Positions 6,045-12,746 of a DNA stretch of 13,415 nt are shown here, piece after piece. The stretch comes from NZQO01 sp964639255 (GTDB taxonomy: Bacteria; Bacteroidota; Bacteroidia; Flavobacteriales; Flavobacteriaceae): NCBI GenBank assembly GCA_964639255.1, contig CAZXDP010000068.1, forward strand, positions 1 through 13,415. Reading direction: 5' to 3'. The notes beneath the pieces were generated by a model. It was given only the letters and a program-made list of their open reading frames with translations. It did no database searches and was not told the DNA's origin. Each line of letters begins with the position of its first letter. Within the stretch, counting starts at the first letter, position 1. The position numbers and the translations under genes were made by a program.

Positions 6045-7244
6045 TTAGAAAATGAGGAGGTTTATGTCGCTGTACGAAAGGTCGAACCAGTCTGCGACCG
6101 CTTTGTTCGTTAAAATTCCGCGGTAAAAGTACAAACCGTTTCGGAGACCGCCATCAAAACGAATGGCATTTTCGAGTCCGCCACATTCGGCAATATTCAA
6201 TAAATACGGTGTAAAAATATTACTGATGGAAATAGAAGCTGTTTTTGGGTATCGGGACGGGATGTTTGGTACCCCATAATGAATTACATTGTGCTTAATG
6301 ACCGTGGGATTGTCGTGCGAGGTCATTTCGGTGGTCTCAAAACAACCGCCCATATCGACGCTCACATCAATGATCACAGCACCCTTCTTCATGTTGGCCA
6401 CCATTTCCTCGGTAACGATTACGGGAGAGCGGTTGTTGCCCCGTACGGCTCCAATGGCCACATCGCAGCGGCGCAATGCCTTCATTAGGTTTTTGGGTTG
6501 TATGGTTGAGGTATAGAAGGTCCTGCCCACATCGCATTGTATGTTGCGCAATTTGGTGATGCTGCTGTCGAAAACCTTTACATTGGCTCCCAAGCCCAGG
6601 GCAGAACGCACCGCAAACTGTCCTACCGTGCCCGCGCCAATAACAACAACCTCGACGGGCGGCACACCGCTTATGTTCCCAAAGAGAAGACCATTCCCTT
6701 TCTTTGCATTCACCATAAGTTCTGCTGCGATAAGTACGGCCGCGGTGCCGGCGAGTTCGCTAAGTGCCTTTACGGCAGGATAGCTGTGGTCTTCGTCCTT
6801 TATAAATTCGAAGGCCAATGCTGTGATTTTTTTCTTGGAAAGGGCGTCGAGATATTCTTTTTTACGCGTTTTTAGCTGGAGGGCCGAGATGAGTACCGAT
6901 TTTGGCTTTAACAATTTAATCTCCTCAAGGGTTGGGGGCTCTACCTTTAAGATGATAGGGCAGCCAAAAACCTTTCTTGTATCGCTGGTAAGTTGGGCAC
7001 CAGCCTCGCTATATTCTTTGTCACCAAAACTGGCTTCCTCGCCAGCGCCCTTTTCGATAAGCACTTTATGACCATTGGCCACCATGGCCGCAACGGCATC
7101 TGGGGTAAGGCAAATTCGCTTTTCTTGGAAATAGGTTTCCTTTGGAATCCCTATATAAAGGTCGCCACGTTGACGCGATATCTCAAGCGTTTCTTCCTGT
7201 GGCAGCAACTGTGCCTTAGTGAATGGGGATGTTGGTTGGGTCAT
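6045..7244 (-). CDS. ald: alanine dehydrogenase (AlaDH/PNT family)
   Basis: Family members convert L-alanine reversibly to pyruvate and ammonia with NAD. The product is 399 aa, about 28 residues longer than typical AlaDH because of an N-terminal extension before YIGIPKE. The N-terminal AlaDH/PNT domain includes R43 in EKRICLTPDAV and K100 in ILKVEPP, which match the substrate-binding Arg and Lys. The NAD domain has VVVIGAGTVGQFAV (GAGTVG at 203-208) with the acidic residue D226 at the end of strand two. D297 in DVSVDMGG matches the catalytic Asp. The catalytic His found in YLHL of classical enzymes is replaced by Gln (ISALQLKT, Q123). The C-terminal IPSRYPKTASISISN region is family-typical. 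A weak -7-like TATCTTGG lies at 7273-7266. The gene is followed without gap by the DUF4258-like gene. Confidence 0.9.
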   Translation of the reverse strand: MTQPTSPFTKAQLLPQEETLEISRQRGDLYIGIPKETYFQEKRICLTPDAVAAMVANGHKVLIEKGAGEEASFGDKEYSEAGAQLTSDTRKVFGCPIILKVEPPTLEEIKLLKPKSVLISALQLKTRKKEYLDALSKKKITALAFEFIKDEDHSYPAVKALSELAGTAAVLIAAELMVNAKKGNGLLFGNISGVPPVEVVVIGAGTVGQFAVRSALGLGANVKVFDSSITKLRNIQCDVGRTFYTSTIQPKNLMKALRRCDVAIGAVRGNNRSPVIVTEEMVANMKKGAVIIDVSVDMGGCFETTEMTSHDNPTVIKHNVIHYGVPNIPSRYPKTASISISNIFTPYLLNIAECGGLENAIRFDGGLRNGLYFYRGILTNKAVADWFDLSYSDINLLIF

Positions 7245-7305
7245 TGATACTGTGGGTTGATAGTACCAAGATACACAATTTATAAAGAAATAAGAAGTAG
7301 TGGTA

Positions 7306-7839
7306 TTACCGGAAAAGGTCTTTTACCTGTTGCCAAAAAGTTCTTTTGGTCATCAATTCTTCTTCAAAGGATTTTAAATCGTCTTCTCTTACCTTGGCAA
7401 ACAATTTTGCCCTAATCAAATAAACGAATGGTACTAGTACCATCATCAGGGGTATGATATAATACAGCTCTATTTCATCAGGGCTCGTATTTTGGTTGAT
7501 TACGGCCCATAATTGAAAAGAATACATTGCAATTGGAACGAGAATTATCCAGTGCCACCAATGCTTGCAAGTAAAGAACCATAGTAATAGTAAATATAGA
7601 GGGACAATTTTACTAACTAGGAACCAGAAGTATGAATTTATTGAAAAGTAACTAGTAGTTACAGTAAAAAAAGAAGTTTCCCAAACCTGTGTGTCGGTTG
7701 GGAAACTTTCATAGGAATAAAATATAAATGGTGTAATTGCAATAAGAAAAACAATAATTCCTCCAATTGCAAGATTTTTGCTACCCTTGTCTTGGTGGTT
7801 GAATTTTTGTAGCGTCGACTTGTTGTTCTGTTTGGTCAT
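7306..7839 (-). CDS. four-TM membrane protein of unknown function
   Basis: Starting from the ATG at 7837-7839, the product is 177 aa with four hydrophobic segments at about 23-42, 72-89, 94-113 and 126-143. The second and third are rich in aromatic residues (LLLLWFF, WWHWIILV). The C-terminal 30 residues are charged and likely cytoplasmic (VREDDLKSFEEELM). A longer reading from the TTG at 7867-7869 would add ten residues, but it would extend the overlap with the upstream gene even further, so the ATG is preferred. Even so, the start lies 59 nt inside the small lipoprotein gene, in a different frame. I do not recognise a domain. It is co-oriented with ald downstream, 61 nt away, where a possible promoter element precedes ald. 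It is clearly coding, by hydrophobic pattern and length. Confidence 0.75.
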   Translation of the reverse strand: MTKQNNKSTLQKFNHQDKGSKNLAIGGIIVFLIAITPFIFYSYESFPTDTQVWETSFFTVTTSYFSINSYFWFLVSKIVPLYLLLLWFFTCKHWWHWIILVPIAMYSFQLWAVINQNTSPDEIELYYIIPLMMVLVPFVYLIRAKLFAKVREDDLKSFEEELMTKRTFWQQVKDLFR

Positions 7840-7921
7840 CTTCAATTGCTTCGGGGGTGCAAGATACAAATAATCCAGTTCCGAAAAGTGCGATGATAAC
7901 GAGGTACTTTGTTAGTTTCAT
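7781..7921 (-). CDS. small lipoprotein (46 aa)
   Basis: The ATG at 7919-7921 opens a 46-codon frame ending in TAG at 7781-7783. The product starts MKLTKYLVIIALFGTGLFVSC, a classical short lipoprotein signal with K residues, a hydrophobic core and a lipobox-like FVSC, giving lipidation at C21. The mature peptide is only 26 residues, acidic at first (TPEAIEDDQTEQQ) and ending KIQPPRQG. A perfect -7 element (TAGGTTTG, minus strand 7957-7950) lies 28 nt upstream. Very small flavobacterial lipoproteins of this sort with 'CTPEAIED'-like mature starts are familiar to me. The last 59 nt overlap the beginning of the four-TM gene in another frame. Acidic residues soon after the Cys might act as a surface-export signal in Bacteroidota, which is inference. 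Confidence 0.7.
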   Translation of the reverse strand: MKLTKYLVIIALFGTGLFVSCTPEAIEDDQTEQQVDATKIQPPRQG

Positions 7922-8101
7922 AATGTATGTTTTTGTGAGGTTTATAGCACAAACCTAAGCCGAAAAAATACAAGTCTTGAAATTATGTTCGCCGTATCTT
8001 TATAGGTTACCCTTTGGACAAAAAATTAGCTGCTCTAAAGGATATGCGATTTGGGGCAAACATTCAAAGTTGAAACAAATAAGTATGTAATCTATAGCAC
8101 T
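7922..8101. other. 180-nt gap without a gene
   Basis: Between tsaE and the small lipoprotein I see only the -7 element at 7950-7957. There is no hairpin terminator behind tsaE. A 27-codon open frame on the plus strand (7981-8061) has no upstream start signal and is probably chance. Confidence 0.6.
7950..7957 (-). promoter_or_regulatory. -7 element for the small lipoprotein / membrane protein genes
   Basis: TAGGTTTG on the minus strand matches TAnnTTTG exactly, 28 nt before the lipoprotein ATG. A TTG lies only 13 nt further upstream (7973-7971), closer than the usual 17-23 nt, so the -33 part is doubtful. Confidence 0.5.
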
Positions 8102-8515
8102 TTACTTCACAGGCGTTAGCTTTAAGGTTCTACTTTGGTCGTTATTCTTAACAATTTCTATTTTGGCATAGTCGCTTGGCCATAAACCTTGAATTTTCTT
8201 GGGCCATTCAATAAACACCCAGGCCCCGCTATCCAAGTAATCCTCTATCCCTATGTCGAGTGCCTCCTCTTCTTTTTCAATTCGGTAAAAATCGAAATGG
8301 TATAAAGATGAGTCTGAAGTGCTATGCTCGTTCACGATGGAGAACGTAGGACTGCTCAAGCTTTCTGTAACACCCAATTGGGAGGCCAGTTCCTTGATCA
8401 AGGTCGTTTTACCCACCCCCATATCGGCAAAGAACAATAGTGTCCTATGCTCTGTGGCCTTTAGTATCCGGGAGGCCACTTGCGGAAGTTCATCTAAGGT
8501 GTATGTCAATTCCAT
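8102..8515 (-). CDS. tsaE: tRNA threonylcarbamoyladenosine biosynthesis ATPase TsaE
   Basis: TsaE is the ATPase that works with TsaB, TsaD and TsaC to place t6A at position 37 of ANN-decoding tRNAs. From the ATG at 8513-8515 the protein is 137 aa, close to the family norm. The Walker A motif is ADMGVGKTT (30-38). The family motifs SPTFSIVNEH (55-64), YHFDFYRI (72-79) and the tryptophan motif FIEWP (101-105) are all present. A TTG at 8528-8530 would add five residues; the ATG is preferred. A near-consensus -7 sequence (TATATTCG) lies at 8539-8532 on the minus strand. The gene follows porX with a 98-nt gap, so it could have its own transcript or be read through from porX. Confidence 0.95.
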   Translation of the reverse strand: MELTYTLDELPQVASRILKATEHRTLLFFADMGVGKTTLIKELASQLGVTESLSSPTFSIVNEHSTSDSSLYHFDFYRIEKEEEALDIGIEDYLDSGAWVFIEWPKKIQGLWPSDYAKIEIVKNNDQSRTLKLTPVK

Positions 8516-8613
8516 AATTTTCAAATGCAAGCGAATATAAAAAGAACCATCGCTAATAAGCTAAAATATTCGACGAAATACATTTTAAATTGAAAATTCC
8601 TACAAAAAATATG

Positions 8614-10164
8614 TTATTTAGGGTCTAACACAGCAATTGGAATAATCATTTCCTCGAGGGAAACTCCTCCGTGCTGGTAAGTATTGCGGTAATAGCTTAC
8701 ATAATGGTTGTAGTTATTGGGATAGGCAAAAAACAAATCTCCCTTGGCAAAAATGAACGAACTGCTCATGTTGATCGTGGGTAGATGGATGGTTTTGGGG
8801 TCTGGCGCTGCCAATACATCCCTCTCATTATAGGTAAGGCTTTTGCCCGTTTTATACCGAAGATTCAGGCTGGTATTTTTGTCGCCTATCACCTTCGACG
8901 GGTTTTTCACGTTTATGGTGCCGTGGTCTGTTGTTATGATCAAACGGAAGCCCAGTTCGGCGGCCTGCTGAATAATTTCAAGTAGTGGGGAATTCTTAAA
9001 CCAGCTCTGGGTGAGTGAGCGGTATGACTTATCGGTAGAGGCCAATTCCTTGATGACCTCCATCTCCGTTTTGGAATGCGAAAGAATATCGACAAAATTA
9101 TAAACCAGCGCCACCAAATCTTCGTCCTTATGGCTCTTAAAATTCTCGGCCAATCGCTTGCCCTGCTTTAAACTGGAAATTTTATGATAGCTCCAGGTGG
9201 GCGATAATCCTAATCGTTTCAGTTGTGCAGCCAGAAATTCTTCCTCCTTCAAATTTTTCCCTCCTTCATCGGTATCATTCAGCCAGAGGTCTGGGTGCAG
9301 CTTTTCCATATCATTGGGCATAAGGCCGCTAAAAATGGCGTTGCGTGCATACTGTGTGGCGGTAGGTAAAATGCTGTAGTAGCTCTCTTCCTTTGTCTTT
9401 TTGTAAATACTAGTCAGAAAGGGCTCGAACGCCTTCCATTGGTCGTAGCGTAAATTATCGATAACGACGAAGAGCGTTTGACGCTTTTCCTTAATATGAG
9501 GAACTACCTTATCGCGAAACAGGGTATGAGACATGGTGGGGGCATCATCGGTCTGGTTGAACCAGCGGGGATAGTTCTTGTCTATGAACTTGCAAAATTG
9601 GCTGTTGGCTTCAATTTTCTGCGATTCCAGTATCTCGAACATGCCCGAATCGGAAATGCTCTCCAGCTCTAGTTCCCAAAATATCAGTTTTTGGTACAGT
9701 TCGGCCCACTCTTCGTGCGAATTTACCATAGACATATCCATGGCAATTTTTCGGAATTCCTGTTGGTAGTTCGACGTTGTCTTTTCTGAGACAAGCCGAG
9801 AGTGGTCCAGGTTTTTCTTCAGGCTGAGCAAAATTTGATTGGGATTTACCGGTTTGATAAGATAATCGGCGATTTTGGAACCAATGGCCTCTTCCATGAT
9901 ATACTCCTCTTCGCTCTTGGTTATCATTACTACGGGTAAATTGGCCTGCTGCTCTTTGATTTCGGCCAAGGTCTCGAGCCCGGTGAGTCCGGGCATATTC
10001 TCATCTAAAAATACGATGTCGAAGCTATCCTTCTCGATTTCCTCTAGTGCCTCAGTGCCGCTCTTAGCTGTCGTGACACTATAATTTTTGTTTTCGAGGA
10101 AAAGGATGTGCGGTTTCAACAAATCTATTTCGTCATCTACCCAAAGTACTTTTATGTTGCTCAT
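8614..10164 (-). CDS. porX: PorX: response regulator with C-terminal PglZ domain
   Basis: PorX is the response regulator of the PorX/PorY pair that controls type IX secretion and, in gliding members, motility. The protein is 516 aa, as expected. The receiver domain (1-120) has the acidic pair D10/D11, phosphoacceptor D54 in FLDENMPG, T82 and K104 in YLIKP. A helical linker follows (about 125-225). The PglZ domain, of the alkaline-phosphatase superfamily, shows all the expected metal-site candidates: D236 in VVIDNLRYDQW, T270 in LPTATQYARN, D359 and H363 in FVDILSH, D413 and H414 in TTDHG, and H498 in YQHGG. With the full set present, the phosphatase/phosphodiesterase site is likely active. 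From memory, P. gingivalis PorX binds zinc and cleaves oligonucleotides. PorY and the sigma factor SigP are not in this window. Confidence 0.95.
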   Translation of the reverse strand: MSNIKVLWVDDEIDLLKPHILFLENKNYSVTTAKSGTEALEEIEKDSFDIVFLDENMPGLTGLETLAEIKEQQANLPVVMITKSEEEYIMEEAIGSKIADYLIKPVNPNQILLSLKKNLDHSRLVSEKTTSNYQQEFRKIAMDMSMVNSHEEWAELYQKLIFWELELESISDSGMFEILESQKIEANSQFCKFIDKNYPRWFNQTDDAPTMSHTLFRDKVVPHIKEKRQTLFVVIDNLRYDQWKAFEPFLTSIYKKTKEESYYSILPTATQYARNAIFSGLMPNDMEKLHPDLWLNDTDEGGKNLKEEEFLAAQLKRLGLSPTWSYHKISSLKQGKRLAENFKSHKDEDLVALVYNFVDILSHSKTEMEVIKELASTDKSYRSLTQSWFKNSPLLEIIQQAAELGFRLIITTDHGTINVKNPSKVIGDKNTSLNLRYKTGKSLTYNERDVLAAPDPKTIHLPTINMSSSFIFAKGDLFFAYPNNYNHYVSYYRNTYQHGGVSLEEMIIPIAVLDPK

Positions 10165-10168
10165 TATG

Positions 10169-10176
10169 TATATTTG
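10169..10176 (+). promoter_or_regulatory. plus-strand -7 element between porX and the HD gene
   Basis: TATATTTG matches TAnnTTTG exactly but lies 189 nt before the HD gene start, with no -33 TTG at usual spacing. If used, it would give the HD transcript a long leader carrying the two inverted repeats at 10270-10323. A weaker element, AATTTTTG at 10313-10320, lies nearer the gene. Confidence 0.3.
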
Positions 10177-10226
10177 TTTTTAAATTCTGAAAATAGGATC
10201 AATTGTCCTACCGGTGTAAGATGTAT

Positions 10227-10234
10227 CAAAAGTA
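10227..10234 (-). promoter_or_regulatory. -7 element for porX
   Basis: TACTTTTG on the minus strand matches TAnnTTTG exactly, 62 nt upstream of the porX ATG, giving a leader of about 55 nt. No -33 TTG is visible at the expected distance. Confidence 0.45.
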
Positions 10235-10269
10235 ATTCCTAACGACCACTGTTGGGCTTGAAACTGTAC

Positions 10270-10300
10270 TAATTCTACGTTAAAATTCCCAGTAGAATTA
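10270..10300. repeat. inverted repeat, 9-bp perfect arms
   Basis: TAATTCTAC (10270-10278) and GTAGAATTA (10292-10300) are exact inverted copies with a 13-nt spacer. They lie in the divergent porX/HD intergenic region upstream of both genes. They could be an operator or a weak hairpin; there is no T-tract to make it a terminator. Confidence 0.5.
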
Positions 10301-10308
10301 TAGATGCC

Positions 10309-10323
10309 GTTCAATTTTTGAAC
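10309..10323. repeat. short palindrome GTTCAA-TTT-TTGAAC
   Basis: Six-base perfect arms with a 3-nt centre, eight bases after the longer inverted repeat and 41 nt before the HD gene. Size and shape suit a dimeric regulator site, but chance occurrence in AT-rich DNA is possible. Confidence 0.35.
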
Positions 10324-10364
10324 GTATGAATCGATAGATGAACCGTTCGGCCCTTATATAAACG

Positions 10365-11591
10365 ATGAACACGCGAAACAAGCTCAAGATAATAAACGAT
10401 CCCATCTACGGATTTATTACCATTCCAGATCCCCTCGTGTTCGATTTAATTGAGCATACCTATTTCCAGCGGTTGCGGCGCATTTCCCAAATGGGACTTT
10501 CATACCTTGTGTATCCTGGGGCACACCATACACGGTTTCACCATGCCTTGGGGGCTATGTTTCTAATGCAAAAAGCCGTTCAGGTGCTTAGGTTCAAGGG
10601 GGTTACTATTTCCGAAGATGAAGAGCAGGCGCTATATATCGCCATATTGCTGCATGATATAGGCCACGGTCCTTTTTCCCACGCTATGGAACACAGCATT
10701 GTTGATGGCATTGGGCACGAATATATTTCACTTCTGTTTATGGAGGCGTTGAATAAGCAGTTCAACGGGGCACTCTCGCTTGCCATTACTATTTTCAAGA
10801 ACGAGCACGAGCGCAAGTTCTTGCACCAGCTCATCTCGAGTCAGTTAGATATGGACCGTCTTGATTATTTGCGGCGCGACAGTTTTTACACGGGTGTTTC
10901 AGAAGGTGCGGTAAACTCACAGCGGCTCATTACCATGCTAAATGTGAGCAACGACCAGTTGGTGGTAGAGGAGAAGGGAATTTATTCCGTAGAAAAGTTC
11001 ATCATCGCTCGAAGACTTATGTACTGGCAGGTGTACTTGCATAAAACTGGTATCGTAGCAGAGCAGCTGTTACTGCGCGTACTTATGCGCGCCAAGGAAC
11101 TTACCCTGCAGGGGCAACGATTGCCCGCGAGCGAGGCACTGTCATTTTTTCTGAATAAAACCATTTCGGTAAGCTCCTTTACCCACGAGGTCCTAGAAAC
11201 CTTCGCCAGGCTAGACGATTACGATGTAATCGCGGCTATGAAGGAATGGTGCTCGATAGAGGATGTGGTGCTTAGCAACCTTTCCAAAATGGTACTGAAT
11301 AGAGATTTGCTGAAAGTAAAAATGAAAAAACAACCGTTTTCTTCCTCTTTCATTACGCAAAAGAAGGAAGAAGTGATGCAACGATATTCCCTTTCTGAAG
11401 CTGAAGCATCTTATTTCGTCTTTACGGGCGAGACATCCAACTTGGCCTATAGAATGGACCGAGATACCATAAACCTGCTCAAGAAAAATGGCAAGGTGGT
11501 CGATGTGGCAACGGCCAGCGACCAATTTAACCTCAAGGCGCTTTCGAAGGAAGTAGTAAAACATTATCTGTGCTACCCAAAATCCAATTAG
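10365..11591 (+). CDS. HD-domain phosphohydrolase (COG1078 / SAMHD1-like, putative dNTPase)
   Basis: The product is 408 aa, typical of COG1078 HD proteins. The metal-binding HD set is complete: H60 in HTRFHHALGAMFLM, H97 and D98 in AILLHDIGHGPFSHAME, and D164 in SQLDMDRLDYLRRD. The last motif aligns with the DVDKWDY region of SAMHD1. Start region DPIYGFITIPDPL is also family-typical. Relatives hydrolyse dNTPs or other nucleotides in the cytoplasm; the substrate here is unknown. The C-terminal half (about 240-408) is helical with no extra domain that I recognise. The gene is divergent from porX and is followed by lpxD after 129 nt, which has its own -7 element. Family and catalytic competence are well supported. 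Confidence 0.92.
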   Translation: MNTRNKLKIINDPIYGFITIPDPLVFDLIEHTYFQRLRRISQMGLSYLVYPGAHHTRFHHALGAMFLMQKAVQVLRFKGVTISEDEEQALYIAILLHDIGHGPFSHAMEHSIVDGIGHEYISLLFMEALNKQFNGALSLAITIFKNEHERKFLHQLISSQLDMDRLDYLRRDSFYTGVSEGAVNSQRLITMLNVSNDQLVVEEKGIYSVEKFIIARRLMYWQVYLHKTGIVAEQLLLRVLMRAKELTLQGQRLPASEALSFFLNKTISVSSFTHEVLETFARLDDYDVIAAMKEWCSIEDVVLSNLSKMVLNRDLLKVKMKKQPFSSSFITQKKEEVMQRYSLSEAEASYFVFTGETSNLAYRMDRDTINLLKKNGKVVDVATASDQFNLKALSKEVVKHYLCYPKSN

Positions 11592-11605
11592 TTGCGCTTT
11601 TTTTC

Positions 11606-11613
11606 TATTTTTG
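11606..11613 (+). promoter_or_regulatory. -7 element for lpxD-lpxC
   Basis: TATTTTTG matches TAnnTTTG exactly, 107 nt before the lpxD ATG. A TTG at 11592-11594 is 11 nt upstream, shorter than usual. The implied leader of about 100 nt is long for this organism. Confidence 0.5.
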
Positions 11614-11631
11614 CAAGAATGAATTTTAACC

Positions 11632-11677
11632 AACACGTTTCACGGGCCTAACCCTTTTAGCGTGTTACTGAAAGGTT
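11632..11677 (+). ncRNA. possible folded element in the lpxD leader
   Basis: AACACG (11632-11637) can pair with CGTGTT (11661-11666). AACC-c-TTT (11650-11657, one bulge) can pair with AAAGGTT (11671-11677). The pairings are interleaved, the arrangement of an H-type pseudoknot. This is base-pair matching by eye only, without energy calculation or covariation. Confidence 0.2.
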
Positions 11678-11681
11678 CAAG

Positions 11682-11720
11682 ATGGCCTTACGCCGCAGGA
11701 TCTTCAAAACCAACGTTTAG
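11682..11720 (+). CDS. mini-ORF directly in front of lpxD (possible leader peptide)
   Basis: ATG at 11682 opens a 12-codon frame (MALRRRIFKTNV) whose TAG at 11718-11720 touches the lpxD ATG in the same frame. Three consecutive arginine codons make it a conceivable leader peptide or upstream ORF. There is no independent evidence of translation. Confidence 0.2.
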   Translation: MALRRRIFKTNV

Positions 11721-12746
11721 ATGAAATTTACAGCAACCCAAATAGCGGGTATTTTAAATGGTGAGGTAGAGGGAAATGAAGAAGTGGAAGTTTCAAAACT
11801 TGCGAAGATAGAGGAGGGTACCGAGGGCAGCCTTACCTTTTTGGCAAATCCCAAGTACACGCACTACCTATATACTACTGAAGCCTCCATCACCATTGTA
11901 GATAAGGATTTTGTAGTGGAGAATGCTATCGATACCACTTTAATAAGGGTAGAAGATGCCTATAAGGCTTTCTCGCAATTGTTGGAGTATTACAATCAGG
12001 TAAAGATGAATAAGACCGGTATCGAGCAACCGGCATATATTTCAGAGAGCGCCAAGTATGGAGACAATATCTACATTGGCGCTTTTTCGTATTTGGGCGA
12101 GAATGTGCAAATTGGCGATAATGTAAAAATCTACCCGAATGTATACATAGGCGACAATGTGGTGATAAAAAACAATGTAGTGGTCTTTGCGGGCGCAAAG
12201 ATTTATTCAGAAACATCTATAGGGAATTACTGCGTTATCCACAGCGGTGTTATCGTTGGGGCCGATGGTTTCGGCTTCACCCCAAACGAGAACGGCGAAT
12301 ATTCCAAAGTGCCCCAAACCGGTAACGTAATCATCGAAGACTATGTAGACGTAGGGGCGGGGACCACTATCGACCGTGCTACCTTGGGCTCTACCATTAT
12401 CCGTAAGGGCGTAAAGCTAGACAACCAAATACAGATAGCGCACAATGTGGAAATAGGGGAGAATACCGTGATTGCCGCCCAAACAGGGGTTGCAGGATCT
12501 ACCAAGATTGGCAAAAATTGTATGATTGGCGGTCAAGTGGGCATTGTTGGGCATATCGTTATTGGCAACAACGTAAAAATACAGGCACAGAGCGGTATCG
12601 GCCGCAATGTGAAAGACAACGAGACACTGCAGGGTTCTCCAGCCTTGAGTTATGGCGATTTCAACAAGAGCTATGTTCATTTCAAGAACTTACCAAATAT
12701 TATAAAGCGATTTAATACTTTTGAAAAAAAGCACGACAATGACTAA
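11721..12746 (+). CDS. lpxD: UDP-3-O-(3-hydroxyacyl)glucosamine N-acyltransferase
   Basis: LpxD adds the second hydroxyacyl chain, from acyl-ACP, to the glucosamine nitrogen in lipid A synthesis. The protein is 341 aa, a normal length for LpxD. Residues 1-95 are the N-terminal uridine-binding domain, with GSLTFLANPKY (36-46) as the recognisable motif. From about 105 the left-handed beta-helix of hexapeptide repeats begins (IGDNVKI, IGENTVI, IGKNCMI, IGNNVKI). H241 in NQIQIAHNVEIG matches the catalytic histidine. GVIVGADGFGF (176-186) is also diagnostic. A TAG immediately before the ATG fixes the start. The 3' end overlaps lpxC by 8 nt, so the two are expressed together, probably from the -7 element at 11606. 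Confidence 0.97.
   Translation: MKFTATQIAGILNGEVEGNEEVEVSKLAKIEEGTEGSLTFLANPKYTHYLYTTEASITIVDKDFVVENAIDTTLIRVEDAYKAFSQLLEYYNQVKMNKTGIEQPAYISESAKYGDNIYIGAFSYLGENVQIGDNVKIYPNVYIGDNVVIKNNVVVFAGAKIYSETSIGNYCVIHSGVIVGADGFGFTPNENGEYSKVPQTGNVIIEDYVDVGAGTTIDRATLGSTIIRKGVKLDNQIQIAHNVEIGENTVIAAQTGVAGSTKIGKNCMIGGQVGIVGHIVIGNNVKIQAQSGIGRNVKDNETLQGSPALSYGDFNKSYVHFKNLPNIIKRFNTFEKKHDND

Larger units (their letters stand above)
10180..10353 (-). pseudogene. possible remnant of a gene 3' end (orphan open frame)
   Basis: On the minus strand a 57-codon frame without a good start codon runs from just after a TAA (10356-10354) to a TAA at 10182-10180. Its translation reads like the C-terminus of a real protein, ending QWSLGITFDTSYTGRTIDP followed by IFRI. 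It begins within nine bases of the HD gene start codon and ends 16 nt before the porX start. It could be the tail of a gene that lost its 5' part, or chance. I do not recognise the family. The porX -7 element and both inverted repeats fall inside it. Confidence 0.25.

Noticed and set aside
7981..8061. 27-codon plus-strand frame ending in a TGA in the tsaE/lipoprotein gap
   Set aside because: Too short, no start signals and no family resemblance; likely chance.
8532..8572. 7-bp inverted repeat CGAATAT / ATATTCG with 27-nt spacer between porX and tsaE
   Set aside because: Short, AT-rich arms with a long spacer and no T-tract; not a convincing terminator or operator.
11211..11636. 141-codon minus-strand frame
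   Set aside because: It is antisense to the well-supported HD gene and its composition looks like a shadow (His/Phe/Arg runs).
11619..11651. 10-codon ORF (MNFNQHVSRA) early in the lpxD leader
   Set aside because: Its ATG coincides with the expected transcription start after the -7 element, so it would hardly have a leader for ribosome loading.
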